In this document: piece after piece, positions 51,558-59,722 of the stretch
Numbering within the stretch: the first letter of the stretch is position 1
Layout: each line of letters opens with the position of its first letter
Assembly (NCBI GenBank): GCA_016281335.1
Contig: JAEEIK010000036.1
Coordinates: 62,001-126,000, forward strand
Direction of reading: 5' to 3'
Length of the DNA stretch: 64,000 bases
Source of the DNA: Lachnospiraceae bacterium
GTDB taxonomy: Bacteria; Bacillota; Clostridia; Lachnospirales; Lachnospiraceae
Notes under the pieces: generated by a model
Database searches by the model: none
Told to the model about the DNA's origin: nothing
Seen by the model: the letters and a program-made list of their open reading frames with translations, nothing else
Made by a program: the position numbers and the translations under genes

Positions 51558-52373
51558 TTATAGTTTTTCAATAAACTCTGCCATCTCTGCCACATCAAAC
51601 TCATCAGCCCTGCCCTGATCACAGAGCTTAGCCCTCTCCATGTCTATGCCAAGCCTGCATACATTGCCTATGCCGAAGCTCTCTGCAACCGAATAAGCGC
51701 TGCTGTGGCCGAATATCTCATGCTCCTTACCGCAGTCGGGACATTTAAAGTATGCCATATTCTCCACCAGGCCAAGCACGGGAATGTTCATCATCTGAGC
51801 CATGTTCACTGCCTTTGATACTATCATTCCCACCAGTTCCTGAGGTGTGGTGACCACGATCAGTCCGTCCACCGGTATCGACTGAAATACGGTGAGGGGC
51901 ACATCCCCTGTTCCCGGAGGCATATCCACCAGCATGGTATCCAGCTCTCCCCAGGCCACTTCGGTCCAGAACTGCTTTACGGTCCCGCTTATCACCGGTC
52001 CTCTCCAGATGACAGGTGAGGTCTCATCCTCCAAAAGAAGGTTGATGCTCATTATCTTTATTCCTTTAGCGGATTCGCAGGGGTATACGCACTCCCCGTC
52101 AGCTTCGGCTTTCTTGCTGATGTTAAAAAGTCTGGGGATCGAAGGTCCCGTGATATCCGCATCAAGTATGCCGACCTTTTCACCCCTGCCGGCCAGGGCC
52201 GAAGCGATCATCGAAGTCACCGTAGACTTGCCTACACCGCCTTTTCCGCTGATAACGCCTATCACGCGCTTAACGCTGCTGCCTTCCCTCAGGCTTTCTT
52301 TTTCTATCCTTCTTGATCTGCAGCCGCTCTCACCGCAGCCCGAACAATCACTTCTTGTGCACTCTTCACTCAT
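51558..52373 (-). CDS. Mrp/NBP35 family iron-sulfur carrier ATPase
   Basis: A 271-residue ParA-like ATPase that carries iron-sulfur clusters. The P-loop is ISGKGGVGKST (residues about 40-50); VDMPPGTGD is the second signature; CPDCGKEH holds the C-terminal cluster-binding CxxC. In addition the first 18 residues carry Cys5, Cys10, Cys13 and Cys18, an N-terminal cluster motif like that of NBP35. The gene begins at the last base of the CheC-like gene. Confidence 0.92.
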   Translation of the reverse strand: MSEECTRSDCSGCGESGCRSRRIEKESLREGSSVKRVIGVISGKGGVGKSTVTSMIASALAGRGEKVGILDADITGPSIPRLFNISKKAEADGECVYPCESAKGIKIMSINLLLEDETSPVIWRGPVISGTVKQFWTEVAWGELDTMLVDMPPGTGDVPLTVFQSIPVDGLIVVTTPQELVGMIVSKAVNMAQMMNIPVLGLVENMAYFKCPDCGKEHEIFGHSSAYSVAESFGIGNVCRLGIDMERAKLCDQGRADEFDVAEMAEFIEKL

Positions 52374-53035
52374 TAAAACATAGCCTCCCCGTCACTTGAC
52401 TGTCTTTTTATTATGAACAGATCAGCAATGGCTTTTGCCAGTCTGAAAGGATAAAGCTGCATCATGTCTGTATTGATCAGCTCTCCCATATCAACATTAA
52501 AGCTTATCTGTACGAAACGATCATCCTGAGGGAAAGCATCGTTCACATAGTTGCCTGCGTCCGACATCGTTGTGGTCGGAGTGGATATATCTACCAGCTT
52601 GTTGATCATCATACCCATTGCGGTAGCCGCCGATCCCATCATCTGATTCATGGATTCGGAAACCGCGCTCAGATGCAGCTCCGACACTTCCTGTTCATAG
52701 AACATGCCATGTCCGTCGCTTCCCATCATCAGGTCTGTCATGACCTTCACGTCATCTTCCTTCAGAAAAAGCAGCGAATAACCATCAAGGCCTTTCACAT
52801 AATCCACGCGCGTGATCACGGCTTTTTCCGAGTATTCCTTGACTATATCGCCTTTATTCTTTATCTCCACAAAGGGCGTAGATATATCGATGTCATTGCG
52901 AAGGAGCATGCTTAAAGCCGTGACTGCATTGCCCAGGGTTATGTTGGCAACCTCCCCTATGGCTGACAGTTCCAGCTCATTGAAGCCTGCTGTTTCTGCC
53001 TTCCGCTTTTCTGCCATGACAACAGAATTGTCCAT
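52373..53035 (-). CDS. CheC/CheX-family chemotaxis phosphatase-like protein
   Basis: The 220 residues contain the two CheC signature helices: LSAIGEVANITLGNAVTALS (residues about 21-40) and AVSESMNQMMGSAATAMGMM (about 130-149), in which Glu and Asn in ExxN form the CheY-P phosphatase site. Here the first reads EVAN and the second ESMN, so both sites look usable. The size and duplicated motif fit CheC or the CheC-like part of FliY. No other chemotaxis gene is near; the stop overlaps the start of the Mrp gene. Role in motility or another CheY-like relay is inferred. Confidence 0.82.
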   Translation of the reverse strand: MDNSVVMAEKRKAETAGFNELELSAIGEVANITLGNAVTALSMLLRNDIDISTPFVEIKNKGDIVKEYSEKAVITRVDYVKGLDGYSLLFLKEDDVKVMTDLMMGSDGHGMFYEQEVSELHLSAVSESMNQMMGSAATAMGMMINKLVDISTPTTTMSDAGNYVNDAFPQDDRFVQISFNVDMGELINTDMMQLYPFRLAKAIADLFIIKRQSSDGEAMF

Positions 53036-53085
53036 TTAATACGCCTCCCAAGTTTGTCAAGTAGGTTAATTAAGTCACGCCGTCT

Positions 53086-53115
53086 ATTATAACAGACCTG
53101 TAAGTATTAAGGCAA
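53086..53115 (-). promoter_or_regulatory. Promoter of the CheC-like gene
   Basis: TTGCCT (53110-53115), 18 bases, TATAAT (53086-53091) on the minus strand, about 50 bases before the start codon. Confidence 0.5.
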
Positions 53116-53123
53116 GCAATTCC

Positions 53124-53152
53124 TTTACAATGCCGTATAAATATGCGATAAT
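53124..53152 (+). promoter_or_regulatory. Promoter of the glycosyltransferase-DUF5050 pair
   Basis: TTTACA (53124-53129), 17 bases, GATAAT (53147-53152) on the plus strand, 34 bases before the first ATG and back to back with the CheC promoter. Confidence 0.55.
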
Positions 53153-53185
53153 ACTTTACATAACATTTATATTACGGAGATCATT

Positions 53186-54133
53186 ATGAGCAAAAAGAAT
53201 CTTATCATGGGTGTCGCCAAGCATTACTGGTGGTACAAGATCGAGCCTTATTACATATCCTGTGCAAAGCATAACGGTGAAAACTGCGACATAGTCGCCT
53301 TTGTCAAGGATCTGTCACGTTTTACCATGGACAAGCTCCATGAGTATCACATTCATACCATAGAGATACCTGACCGTTTTGAGAAAGAAGGCCCCATCGA
53401 TTACCGCTATGCTCTTTATATAGAAATGCTTAATAAAAAAGGCAGTGAGTACGATCAGGTACTCTTCTGTGATACCAGGGATGTATTCTTCCAATCTGCC
53501 ATGTTTCCGGCTGCTTCCAAAGAAGCTTACCTCGGAACCGCGGTGGAACCGGGACATATAAGCGATGATGACTGGAACAGACGCTGGATGCAGGAGCGCT
53601 TCGGCATGGATGTCTATGAGAAGTTCAAGGACAGGAACGTTCTCTGCGCGGGCACTATATGGGGCACCTCGGATGTGATCCACAGCTTCTGCAACGCCAT
53701 GATCGATAACCTCTCCGATCCGAAATATAATTTCATCGACATCAACGACCAGACCTCTTACCAGTTTATGGTCTACAACAATATAGTACCGAAGAACGGC
53801 GTCGTGCACTTTTCGCCTAACGATTCCGGTCCCACGGCGACTATCGGCGATTCCGACGACTACGTTATAAAGGACGACAAGCTGGTCTGCTCGGGAAAGA
53901 ATATTCCTGCCCTGGTGCATCAGTGGGATCGTCACAAGGATCTGTTCCCCTTTGTCCGCAGGCACTACTGCGAACATTCACCTAAGATCCGCTGGAGCAG
54001 ATACAGGGATTACCTTAGCCTGAAGGATATAGCGCTTTCAAGTTACCATGATAAGAACTGGTTCAACATGATCATTGCCTGCATTAAATACCTCTTTGCA
54101 AAGAAGCCTGCGGGAGAAAAGCTCTGGAAATGA
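53186..54133 (+). CDS. Putative GT-A glycosyltransferase
   Basis: A 315-residue soluble protein. QVLFCDTRDVFFQ (91-103) has the DxD-like metal site of nucleotide-sugar transferases in the position after a central strand, LCAGTIWGTSD is the typical second strand and turn, and DINDQTSYQFMVY the acceptor region. It resembles uncharacterised glycosyltransferase-like proteins of surface polysaccharide clusters. No signal or membrane helix. It overlaps the next gene by ATGA, so both are one unit. Substrate unknown. Confidence 0.68.
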   Translation: MSKKNLIMGVAKHYWWYKIEPYYISCAKHNGENCDIVAFVKDLSRFTMDKLHEYHIHTIEIPDRFEKEGPIDYRYALYIEMLNKKGSEYDQVLFCDTRDVFFQSAMFPAASKEAYLGTAVEPGHISDDDWNRRWMQERFGMDVYEKFKDRNVLCAGTIWGTSDVIHSFCNAMIDNLSDPKYNFIDINDQTSYQFMVYNNIVPKNGVVHFSPNDSGPTATIGDSDDYVIKDDKLVCSGKNIPALVHQWDRHKDLFPFVRRHYCEHSPKIRWSRYRDYLSLKDIALSSYHDKNWFNMIIACIKYLFAKKPAGEKLWK

Positions 54134-55182
54134 AAAAAAGAAATGTGATCACCGTCATAGCCCTTATCGCATTCATAGTTATCCTGGCTGTGGCCAAATA
54201 CATAAGCAAGCGGCTCGCCGTTATACCGGAGAATGAGCCTACGCTTACCGGAAACACCGCCGGCAATCTTTATAACGGCGGTCTTTTCTGCGAGTCCGAT
54301 GATAAAGTCTATTTTTCAAATCCTTATGATAACCATGCTCTCTACTCCATGAACGCAGATCAGACCGAAGTGAAAAAACTCTCCTCCGGCGAGATCTCCT
54401 ATATCAATGCGGCAGGCAATTACGTGTACTATTACTCCCGCTCCTCTTCGGACCAGTCAGGCCTGGGCTATGTAAGGAACGGCCGTGGTATATACAGAGT
54501 TGATAAGAAAGGAAAAAACAATATACTGCTGGGCAGGCTTACCACAGACAGCATGATGCTGGTGGGCAACTATCTGATCTACACGGATTTCCAGGAAGAT
54601 GAAAACAGTGATAATGCACTGGTAAAAGTTAAGGGACTGTCTACAGATGCCAGTTTTAATTTTACCTATTTTACCGGTCATCCCCGTCTCGCTTCTTCGC
54701 AGCAGGGCAGTATCTTTTATGCAGCCATGGAGGGCGATCATCATCTTCACCGCCTGGATCCCTTAAGCGGCAGTTTTACCGATGTGGTCGAAGCCAATAT
54801 GTATGAGCCCATCGTACAGGGAGATCTGGTCTACTTCCTTGATCTTGATAATAATTATCACCTCTCTGTCTGCTCCATGTCGGAAGGGAACGTAAGAGAA
54901 CTCATCCCCGAGCGCATCGACAGTTATAATCTCTACGGTGATATCGTATATTACCAGACCGTTGACGAGAAGGATCAAAACGGCTATGCCCTGAAGCGTG
55001 CCCGCGTGGACGGAAGTTCCGTAGAAACAGTAAAGACCGGCGTATACACCGATCTTTCCATCACTTCCACCTATGTATATTTCAGGGAATTCAATAATGA
55101 TGTTCCCATATACTGCACTCCCACCTACGGAAGTGTAAATGTCCAGCCCTTCTCTGCTGCCATGGATGCTGTCCTCAGATAA
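54130..55182 (+). CDS. DUF5050-type membrane-anchored beta-propeller-like protein
   Basis: A 350-residue protein with an N-terminal signal anchor (about 4-24, NVITVIALIAFIVILAVA) and an external part built of repeats such as DKVYFSNPYDNHALYSMNAD, NYVYYYSRSS, GNYLIYTDF and GDIVYYQT. These YYxxD-type blades fit DUF5050, thought to fold as a beta-propeller. It is co-translated with the glycosyltransferase. Its 3' end overlaps that of the convergent folate gene by 8 bp, leaving no room for a terminator. Confidence 0.75.
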   Translation: MKKRNVITVIALIAFIVILAVAKYISKRLAVIPENEPTLTGNTAGNLYNGGLFCESDDKVYFSNPYDNHALYSMNADQTEVKKLSSGEISYINAAGNYVYYYSRSSSDQSGLGYVRNGRGIYRVDKKGKNNILLGRLTTDSMMLVGNYLIYTDFQEDENSDNALVKVKGLSTDASFNFTYFTGHPRLASSQQGSIFYAAMEGDHHLHRLDPLSGSFTDVVEANMYEPIVQGDLVYFLDLDNNYHLSVCSMSEGNVRELIPERIDSYNLYGDIVYYQTVDEKDQNGYALKRARVDGSSVETVKTGVYTDLSITSTYVYFREFNNDVPIYCTPTYGSVNVQPFSAAMDAVLR

Positions 55183-56002
55183 TGTGCTTTTCCATCTTCA
55201 CTTCCGCCAGCTCTTTAATGGTCTTGTTCAACACCGGATGTACTACGTCCGGAGCTATCTGCGCCAGCGGTTTCATCACAAAATCCCTGTTGCACATATC
55301 AGGATGAGGTATGGTCAGTTCATCCGTTTTCATTTCGATATCATCGAAAAGTATTATATCCAGATCCAGTGTGCGCGGACCCCAGCGCACCGTTTCCACA
55401 CGTCCCTGTTCCTTTTCTATCTCTTTTAACCTCTTCAGCAACACCTGAGGTTCATAAAGTGTGGAAAGTTCCAGCACTCCGTTCAGGAAGTCATCCTGGA
55501 TCACGCCTCCGTACGGCGTGGTCTTCATGATACCCGACATGCGTTTTACGCGGCACATGGGATCCCTGTCAAGCGATGCGATGCCGTCTTCTATATGATG
55601 CTCGGGATCTCCCGAATTGGAACCGTATGCAACATATACTCTGTGCCTCTTCCTGAAGATCTTTACGGACACACAGTCAAACTCCTCCGAGATGGGAGCC
55701 TGGGGCTTTTTCACCTCCAGTTCCAATTCGCAAAGATTGTCGTACTTTTTAAAAAGCGCCGTGGATATGCCTTCCGCACAGCTCTCTATGAGTTTGAAAG
55801 TATTATCACGCATAAAAGAAGCTATAAAAGAACAAACATCGGCATAACTGACCGTCAGCTCCAGTTCATCCGCTATCCCCGCCTGCTGCAGAGGCAGCTT
55901 CATTACCGCGTTTATAATGAAATCCTGACCTGTCTTTCTCTCTTCTTCAAGTACACCGTGATATGCGAATACTTTCAGTCCGTCTATCCTTATCTCATCC
56001 AT
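55175..56002 (-). CDS. folKB: Bifunctional dihydroneopterin aldolase / HPPK
   Basis: The 275 residues combine two folate enzymes. Residues 1-118 are FolB: IDGLKVFAYHGVLEEERKTGQ and TVSYADVCSFI, cleaving dihydroneopterin to 6-hydroxymethyl-dihydropterin. Residues about 122-275 are FolK: VYVAYGSNSGDPEHHI, ELSTLYEPQVLL, RVETVRWGPRTLDLDIILFDD and IPHPDMCNRDFVMKPLAQIAPD, which pyrophosphorylates the pterin. The fusion is common in Clostridia. It is the last gene of the folate operon. Confidence 0.95.
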   Translation of the reverse strand: MDEIRIDGLKVFAYHGVLEEERKTGQDFIINAVMKLPLQQAGIADELELTVSYADVCSFIASFMRDNTFKLIESCAEGISTALFKKYDNLCELELEVKKPQAPISEEFDCVSVKIFRKRHRVYVAYGSNSGDPEHHIEDGIASLDRDPMCRVKRMSGIMKTTPYGGVIQDDFLNGVLELSTLYEPQVLLKRLKEIEKEQGRVETVRWGPRTLDLDIILFDDIEMKTDELTIPHPDMCNRDFVMKPLAQIAPDVVHPVLNKTIKELAEVKMEKHII

Positions 56003-56813
56003 ATCGCTTTACTTCCCTTATCATCTTAAGAGCCCGCGCATTCGCTTCCACATCATGGACTCGTATAAAGGATACTCGCTTAGTCATCCCGTATACATTC
56101 AAAGCAATAGTGCCTTCAAGTCTTTGATCCACTGTGGTATCCAGAGCCTTTCCTATAACGCTCTTTCTGGATATTCCGAGAAGCATGGGATATCCCATAT
56201 CCATAAAAGAATCAAGCTTTGCCAGGGTCTTTAAGTTTTCCTCATAATCCTTTGCAAAGCCGATGCCGGGATCGATCATTATCTTTTCTTTCTTTACGCC
56301 TGCCCTTAAGAGTTTATCAAGTCCTTCACGCAGATCTTCCTTGATATCTTCAATAAGCTCCGTATAAGGATGTTCTTCCACATTCCTGTTATGCATCAGG
56401 CAGTAGGCCGCATCGGTCCTTGCCGCCACTTCCGCCAGTCTTTCATCCTTAAGACAGCTTATGTCATTTATCATATCCGCGCCTGCCGCCATCGCAGCTT
56501 CTGCAACTGCCGGCCTGTAGGTATCCACGCTTATCACGGCATCCGCAATGGTCCTTATCTTCTTTATCACCGGCAGGATGCGGCTTATTTCTTCCTCCTC
56601 GCTTATCTCCACATAGCCCGGTCTGGTGGACAGGCCGCCTACATCTATTATCGCAGCGCCCTCTTCCATCATCTTCACGGCTCTTTCATATCCTTCATTC
56701 TCATTGGCATAGCTGCCACCATCGGAGAAAGAATCCGGTGTCATGTTGAGTATGCCGCAGACATAAGTCTCATTTTCACAGTCAAAATTGCGGCTTCCTA
56801 TCCTCATCTTCAT
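55995..56813 (-). CDS. folP: Dihydropteroate synthase
   Basis: FolP joins the pterin pyrophosphate to p-aminobenzoate. The 272 residues carry CGILNMTPDSFSDGG (25-39), IIDVGGLSTRPG, ISVDTYRPAVAE, MINDISCL and MIDPGIGFAKDYEEN, with SRKSVIG before the end. GG in DVGGLSTRPG is where most enzymes have GGESTRPG; Leu replaces Glu. It overlaps folE by ATGA and folKB by 8 bp. Confidence 0.95.
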   Translation of the reverse strand: MKMRIGSRNFDCENETYVCGILNMTPDSFSDGGSYANENEGYERAVKMMEEGAAIIDVGGLSTRPGYVEISEEEEISRILPVIKKIRTIADAVISVDTYRPAVAEAAMAAGADMINDISCLKDERLAEVAARTDAAYCLMHNRNVEEHPYTELIEDIKEDLREGLDKLLRAGVKKEKIMIDPGIGFAKDYEENLKTLAKLDSFMDMGYPMLLGISRKSVIGKALDTTVDQRLEGTIALNVYGMTKRVSFIRVHDVEANARALKMIREVKRYG

Positions 56814-57367
56814 TTACCTATAAATGCAAGAAAATGTTCCTGCAGTTGTGTATCTTTTTCAAAGCAGCCTCTGGTCGCGCAGGTGATGGTCTTTGCGCCG
56901 CTCTTCTTTATGCCTCTGGCGCTCACGCAGGTATGCTCCGCCTCAGCGACCACCATCACCCCCTTACATGACAGTTCCTTATATATTGCATCCGCTATCT
57001 GCGCGGTCATTCTCTCCTGCATCTGCAGTCTTCTTGCAAATACTTCCACCGTCCGGGACAGCTTTGACAGGCCTGTTACCTTACCGTCAGGAATATATGC
57101 GATATGCACCACTCCGAAGAAGGGCATCAGATGATGCTCGCAGGTGGAATAGAACACTATGTCCTTCTCCATGACCATATCATCCGTCTCACAGGAAAAA
57201 CAACGGCTCAAATGGTACGCCGCATCATCATCATTGCCTGCGAGTATCTCACTGTACATCCGCGCCACTCTTTCGGGGGTATCTTTGAGCCCTTCCCTTT
57301 CGGGATTTTCTCCTATCCCTTCGAGTAACAGCCTTATGGCTTCCTTTACCTTATTTTCGTCTACCAT
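56810..57367 (-). CDS. folE: GTP cyclohydrolase I
   Basis: The first enzyme of folate synthesis, opening GTP to dihydroneopterin triphosphate. I use the start at MVDENKVKEAIRLLLEGIGE, with GAAGG upstream; 185 residues is the usual size. Zinc and catalytic motifs are STCEHHLMPFFGVVHIAYIP and AEHTCVSARGIKKSGAKT. It overlaps folC upstream by 17 bases and folP downstream by 4. Confidence 0.96.
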   Translation of the reverse strand: MVDENKVKEAIRLLLEGIGENPEREGLKDTPERVARMYSEILAGNDDDAAYHLSRCFSCETDDMVMEKDIVFYSTCEHHLMPFFGVVHIAYIPDGKVTGLSKLSRTVEVFARRLQMQERMTAQIADAIYKELSCKGVMVVAEAEHTCVSARGIKKSGAKTITCATRGCFEKDTQLQEHFLAFIGK

Positions 57368-58652
57368 TTTTATTATCCTTCTTCCCGGCCTCCGTCTTCC
57401 ATCTGCCAAGCCACGACAGTGATCCGAATGCCAGTATATCTTCTTTTCCTCCGCTTAGGAGTTCCGCCATCTCATAAGCTTCTTCCACGCTGTCGGCAGT
57501 AGTCACTCTGTCGATAAGCGTCTGTGCATATTCCGCAAGTTCCAGGCCGGGCAATGCCCTTGCGTTATCCGGCGGTGTAAGGGTGATGAGCTGGTCAAAA
57601 TGCGGCATCATTATCTCAAGCACTTTCCGGTAATCCTTATCCTTAAGCATTCCCGCAACTCCGATGAATTTCTTATCACCGAAGTATTCATTCATACTCG
57701 CATCCAGCTCGTATGCCGCAGCCTCATTATGAGCTCCGTCAATTATCATGTATGGCTTCTTCTTAAGTATCTCAAAACGCCCCGGCCACTCAGCTTCTTT
57801 AAGGCCCTGCCTTATTGCTTTTTCCGGGATATCAAAGCCCTCTTTAACAAGAGCTTTCACACATCCTACTGCAAGCGCTGCATTAACCGGCTGGAATACG
57901 CCTTTAAGTCCTGTCTTCAAAGCCTTATATCCGCCGCAGTCGAAGCTCTGCTCCCTGAGGGAATAGCGGATGTTTTTTGCTTCATCCGCGAGTTCAAGGC
58001 TGCAGCCCTTGTCTATGCAGGCTTTCTTAAGCACTTCGAGTACAGCCTTATCCTGCGGGCCGCTGACTACCCTGCTGCCCTTCTTTATGATACCTGCTTT
58101 AACTGCAGCTATCTCGGCCGGTGTATTGCCGAGTATCCCGATATGATCAGCCGATATCGGCGTAAATACACACACTTTCGGTGCCGGCAGCACATTGGTC
58201 GCATCATCCCTGCCGCCCATTCCGCATTCCACAACAGCTATATCGGCCTTCATCTCACTGAAATACATAAAAGCCCGGGCAGTCTCGATCTCAAAGACTG
58301 TAGGCAGTCGTCCGCCTTCCGCTTTCATCTCAAGCGCTGCGTCCCTTATCTTTTCAAGATAAGTCCCGGCCTTTGCTGTGCCCATAGTTCTTCCGCCGAT
58401 GCCGGTCTGCTCGCCCGGGGCAAAAACAGCAGGCGAAAAGTAATAGCCGCAGCGGTAGCCCGCAGCTTTCAGTATGCTCCTTAAGTATGCAAGCACACTT
58501 CCTTTCCCGTTGGTCCCGGCTATGTGGACAACAGGAAAATCCTTCTCCGGAGCTTCAAGCCTTTCCATCAGAGAGCGCATGGCGACAAGATCCATCACGC
58601 TGCCCTGAGCCCTGCAGCTGTCCAGAAAATCTCTTTCTTCGGAAGATGTCAT
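57351..58652 (-). CDS. folC: Folylpolyglutamate / dihydrofolate synthase
   Basis: A 433-residue Mur-ligase-like enzyme that adds Glu to dihydropteroate and folates. Motifs are HIAGTNGKGSVLAYL (43-57), the ATP-binding loop; VVECGMGGRDDATNV; ISADHIGILGNT and IIDGAHNEAAAYEL. It opens the folate operon. No pabA, pabB or dihydrofolate reductase is visible in this window. Confidence 0.95.
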   Translation of the reverse strand: MTSSEERDFLDSCRAQGSVMDLVAMRSLMERLEAPEKDFPVVHIAGTNGKGSVLAYLRSILKAAGYRCGYYFSPAVFAPGEQTGIGGRTMGTAKAGTYLEKIRDAALEMKAEGGRLPTVFEIETARAFMYFSEMKADIAVVECGMGGRDDATNVLPAPKVCVFTPISADHIGILGNTPAEIAAVKAGIIKKGSRVVSGPQDKAVLEVLKKACIDKGCSLELADEAKNIRYSLREQSFDCGGYKALKTGLKGVFQPVNAALAVGCVKALVKEGFDIPEKAIRQGLKEAEWPGRFEILKKKPYMIIDGAHNEAAAYELDASMNEYFGDKKFIGVAGMLKDKDYRKVLEIMMPHFDQLITLTPPDNARALPGLELAEYAQTLIDRVTTADSVEEAYEMAELLSGGKEDILAFGSLSWLGRWKTEAGKKDNKNGRRK

Positions 58653-59035
58653 GTTATATCATCCATTACCCCGTCTCCGTCAAGGTCATGCATATTGCCG
58701 ATATTCTGCATATTGACGGTACGTCTCTTCATCCTTGCTTCTTCGGATGCCTTAAAGATATAATCCTTGATGACCTTGGCATTCTTGATATGCTGGAGTG
58801 TGAGCTTCTGATCAGTTACATCACCGGTATAGCACTCTATGGTGCCTATCCTTACGATGCGCTCCCAGAAAGTCTGTTTAAGCCTTACATCCACTACCTT
58901 ATACATGTAGCAGTCATCCTCGGATTTGTTCAGGAATCCCCTGTTGATGGTAATCATGTCGTCCGTTACGGAATACACCGTAAAGGTCCAGGGAAGTCCC
59001 AGGAATACCCAGCGTTTTCTTTCTCTAAATTCCAT
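58649..59035 (-). CDS. PH-like domain protein with EF-hand-type tail
   Basis: A 128-residue protein. Residues 1-95 resemble bacterial PH-like (DUF304/bPH2) domains: TVYSVTDDMITINRGFL, YKVVDVRLKQTF and IGTIECYTGD, with KNAKVIKDYI. The last 12 residues are HDLDGDGVMDDIT, matching a calcium-binding DxDxDG loop as in dockerins. No membrane helix is present, unlike most of the family. Its end overlaps the folC start by ATGA, so it opens the folate transcript. Confidence 0.62.
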   Translation of the reverse strand: MEFRERKRWVFLGLPWTFTVYSVTDDMITINRGFLNKSEDDCYMYKVVDVRLKQTFWERIVRIGTIECYTGDVTDQKLTLQHIKNAKVIKDYIFKASEEARMKRRTVNMQNIGNMHDLDGDGVMDDIT

Positions 59036-59050
59036 GATCGTCTCCTCCTT

Positions 59051-59722
59051 TTATTCCTTATGCATATACGGCTCATTGTCATTTTCATCAGGCTTTAATG
59101 CCGTTTTTTCATTCAGCCTGTTTATAAAATCAACGACCTCCGGATTGGGTTCACCGCTCCTGCAGCCGTAAAGCACATATTGTTCCATTTTCTCACGCCT
59201 TACTATCTTGCCGCGGATATGTATCACTTCCCCGCCCTTTGCATTCAGCGTGCAGGTCACCATCCTGCCATCTGGTATCTGCAGCCTCTTCTTCGGCTCC
59301 ACCACGAAAGCAAAGCCGCTGGGGCTGATATCCTTAAGCGTAGTGAATATCTGGTCAGGTATGCCTTCCACCGTAAATATCGCCGGCTGCCAGATATAAG
59401 TCCTTCGCTCACCACGCCTGTTTTCTATGCCTTCCGACATGGGGCTTAATATCTTATGATACATCAGCCCGTTCTTTCTCACTGAATCTATGCGGCAGTT
59501 CTTAAAAGTCCAGGTACCGCCCTGTCCGTCGGTCACCTCCATGTTTATCTTTACGTTGGTACCGTGGAAGTTGACTCTTACCCCTTTATGCGTAAAAGGA
59601 ATGACCAGGAGAGTCTTCTCCCCCGTCTTCATTACCCTTGAGATGAACTTTGCCTGCATGTCGCCTCCGTTGGTAACGCATATCTGCACTTTTACTCCCA
59701 TAGGGATCTCTGAATATTTCAC
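59051..59722 (-). CDS. PilZ-domain cyclic-di-GMP effector, YcgR-like
   Basis: The 223 residues have an N-terminal YcgR-N-like beta barrel (FISRVMKTGEKTLLVIPF; GVRVNFHG) and a C-terminal PilZ domain. The c-di-GMP motif is RRGERRTYIW (about 102-111), and DISPSGFAFV is the second conserved site (D/NxSxxG). Such proteins bind c-di-GMP and adjust flagella, exopolysaccharide or secretion. The gene overlaps the glgB stop by ATGA. Confidence 0.87.
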   Translation of the reverse strand: MKYSEIPMGVKVQICVTNGGDMQAKFISRVMKTGEKTLLVIPFTHKGVRVNFHGTNVKINMEVTDGQGGTWTFKNCRIDSVRKNGLMYHKILSPMSEGIENRRGERRTYIWQPAIFTVEGIPDQIFTTLKDISPSGFAFVVEPKKRLQIPDGRMVTCTLNAKGGEVIHIRGKIVRREKMEQYVLYGCRSGEPNPEVVDFINRLNEKTALKPDENDNEPYMHKE

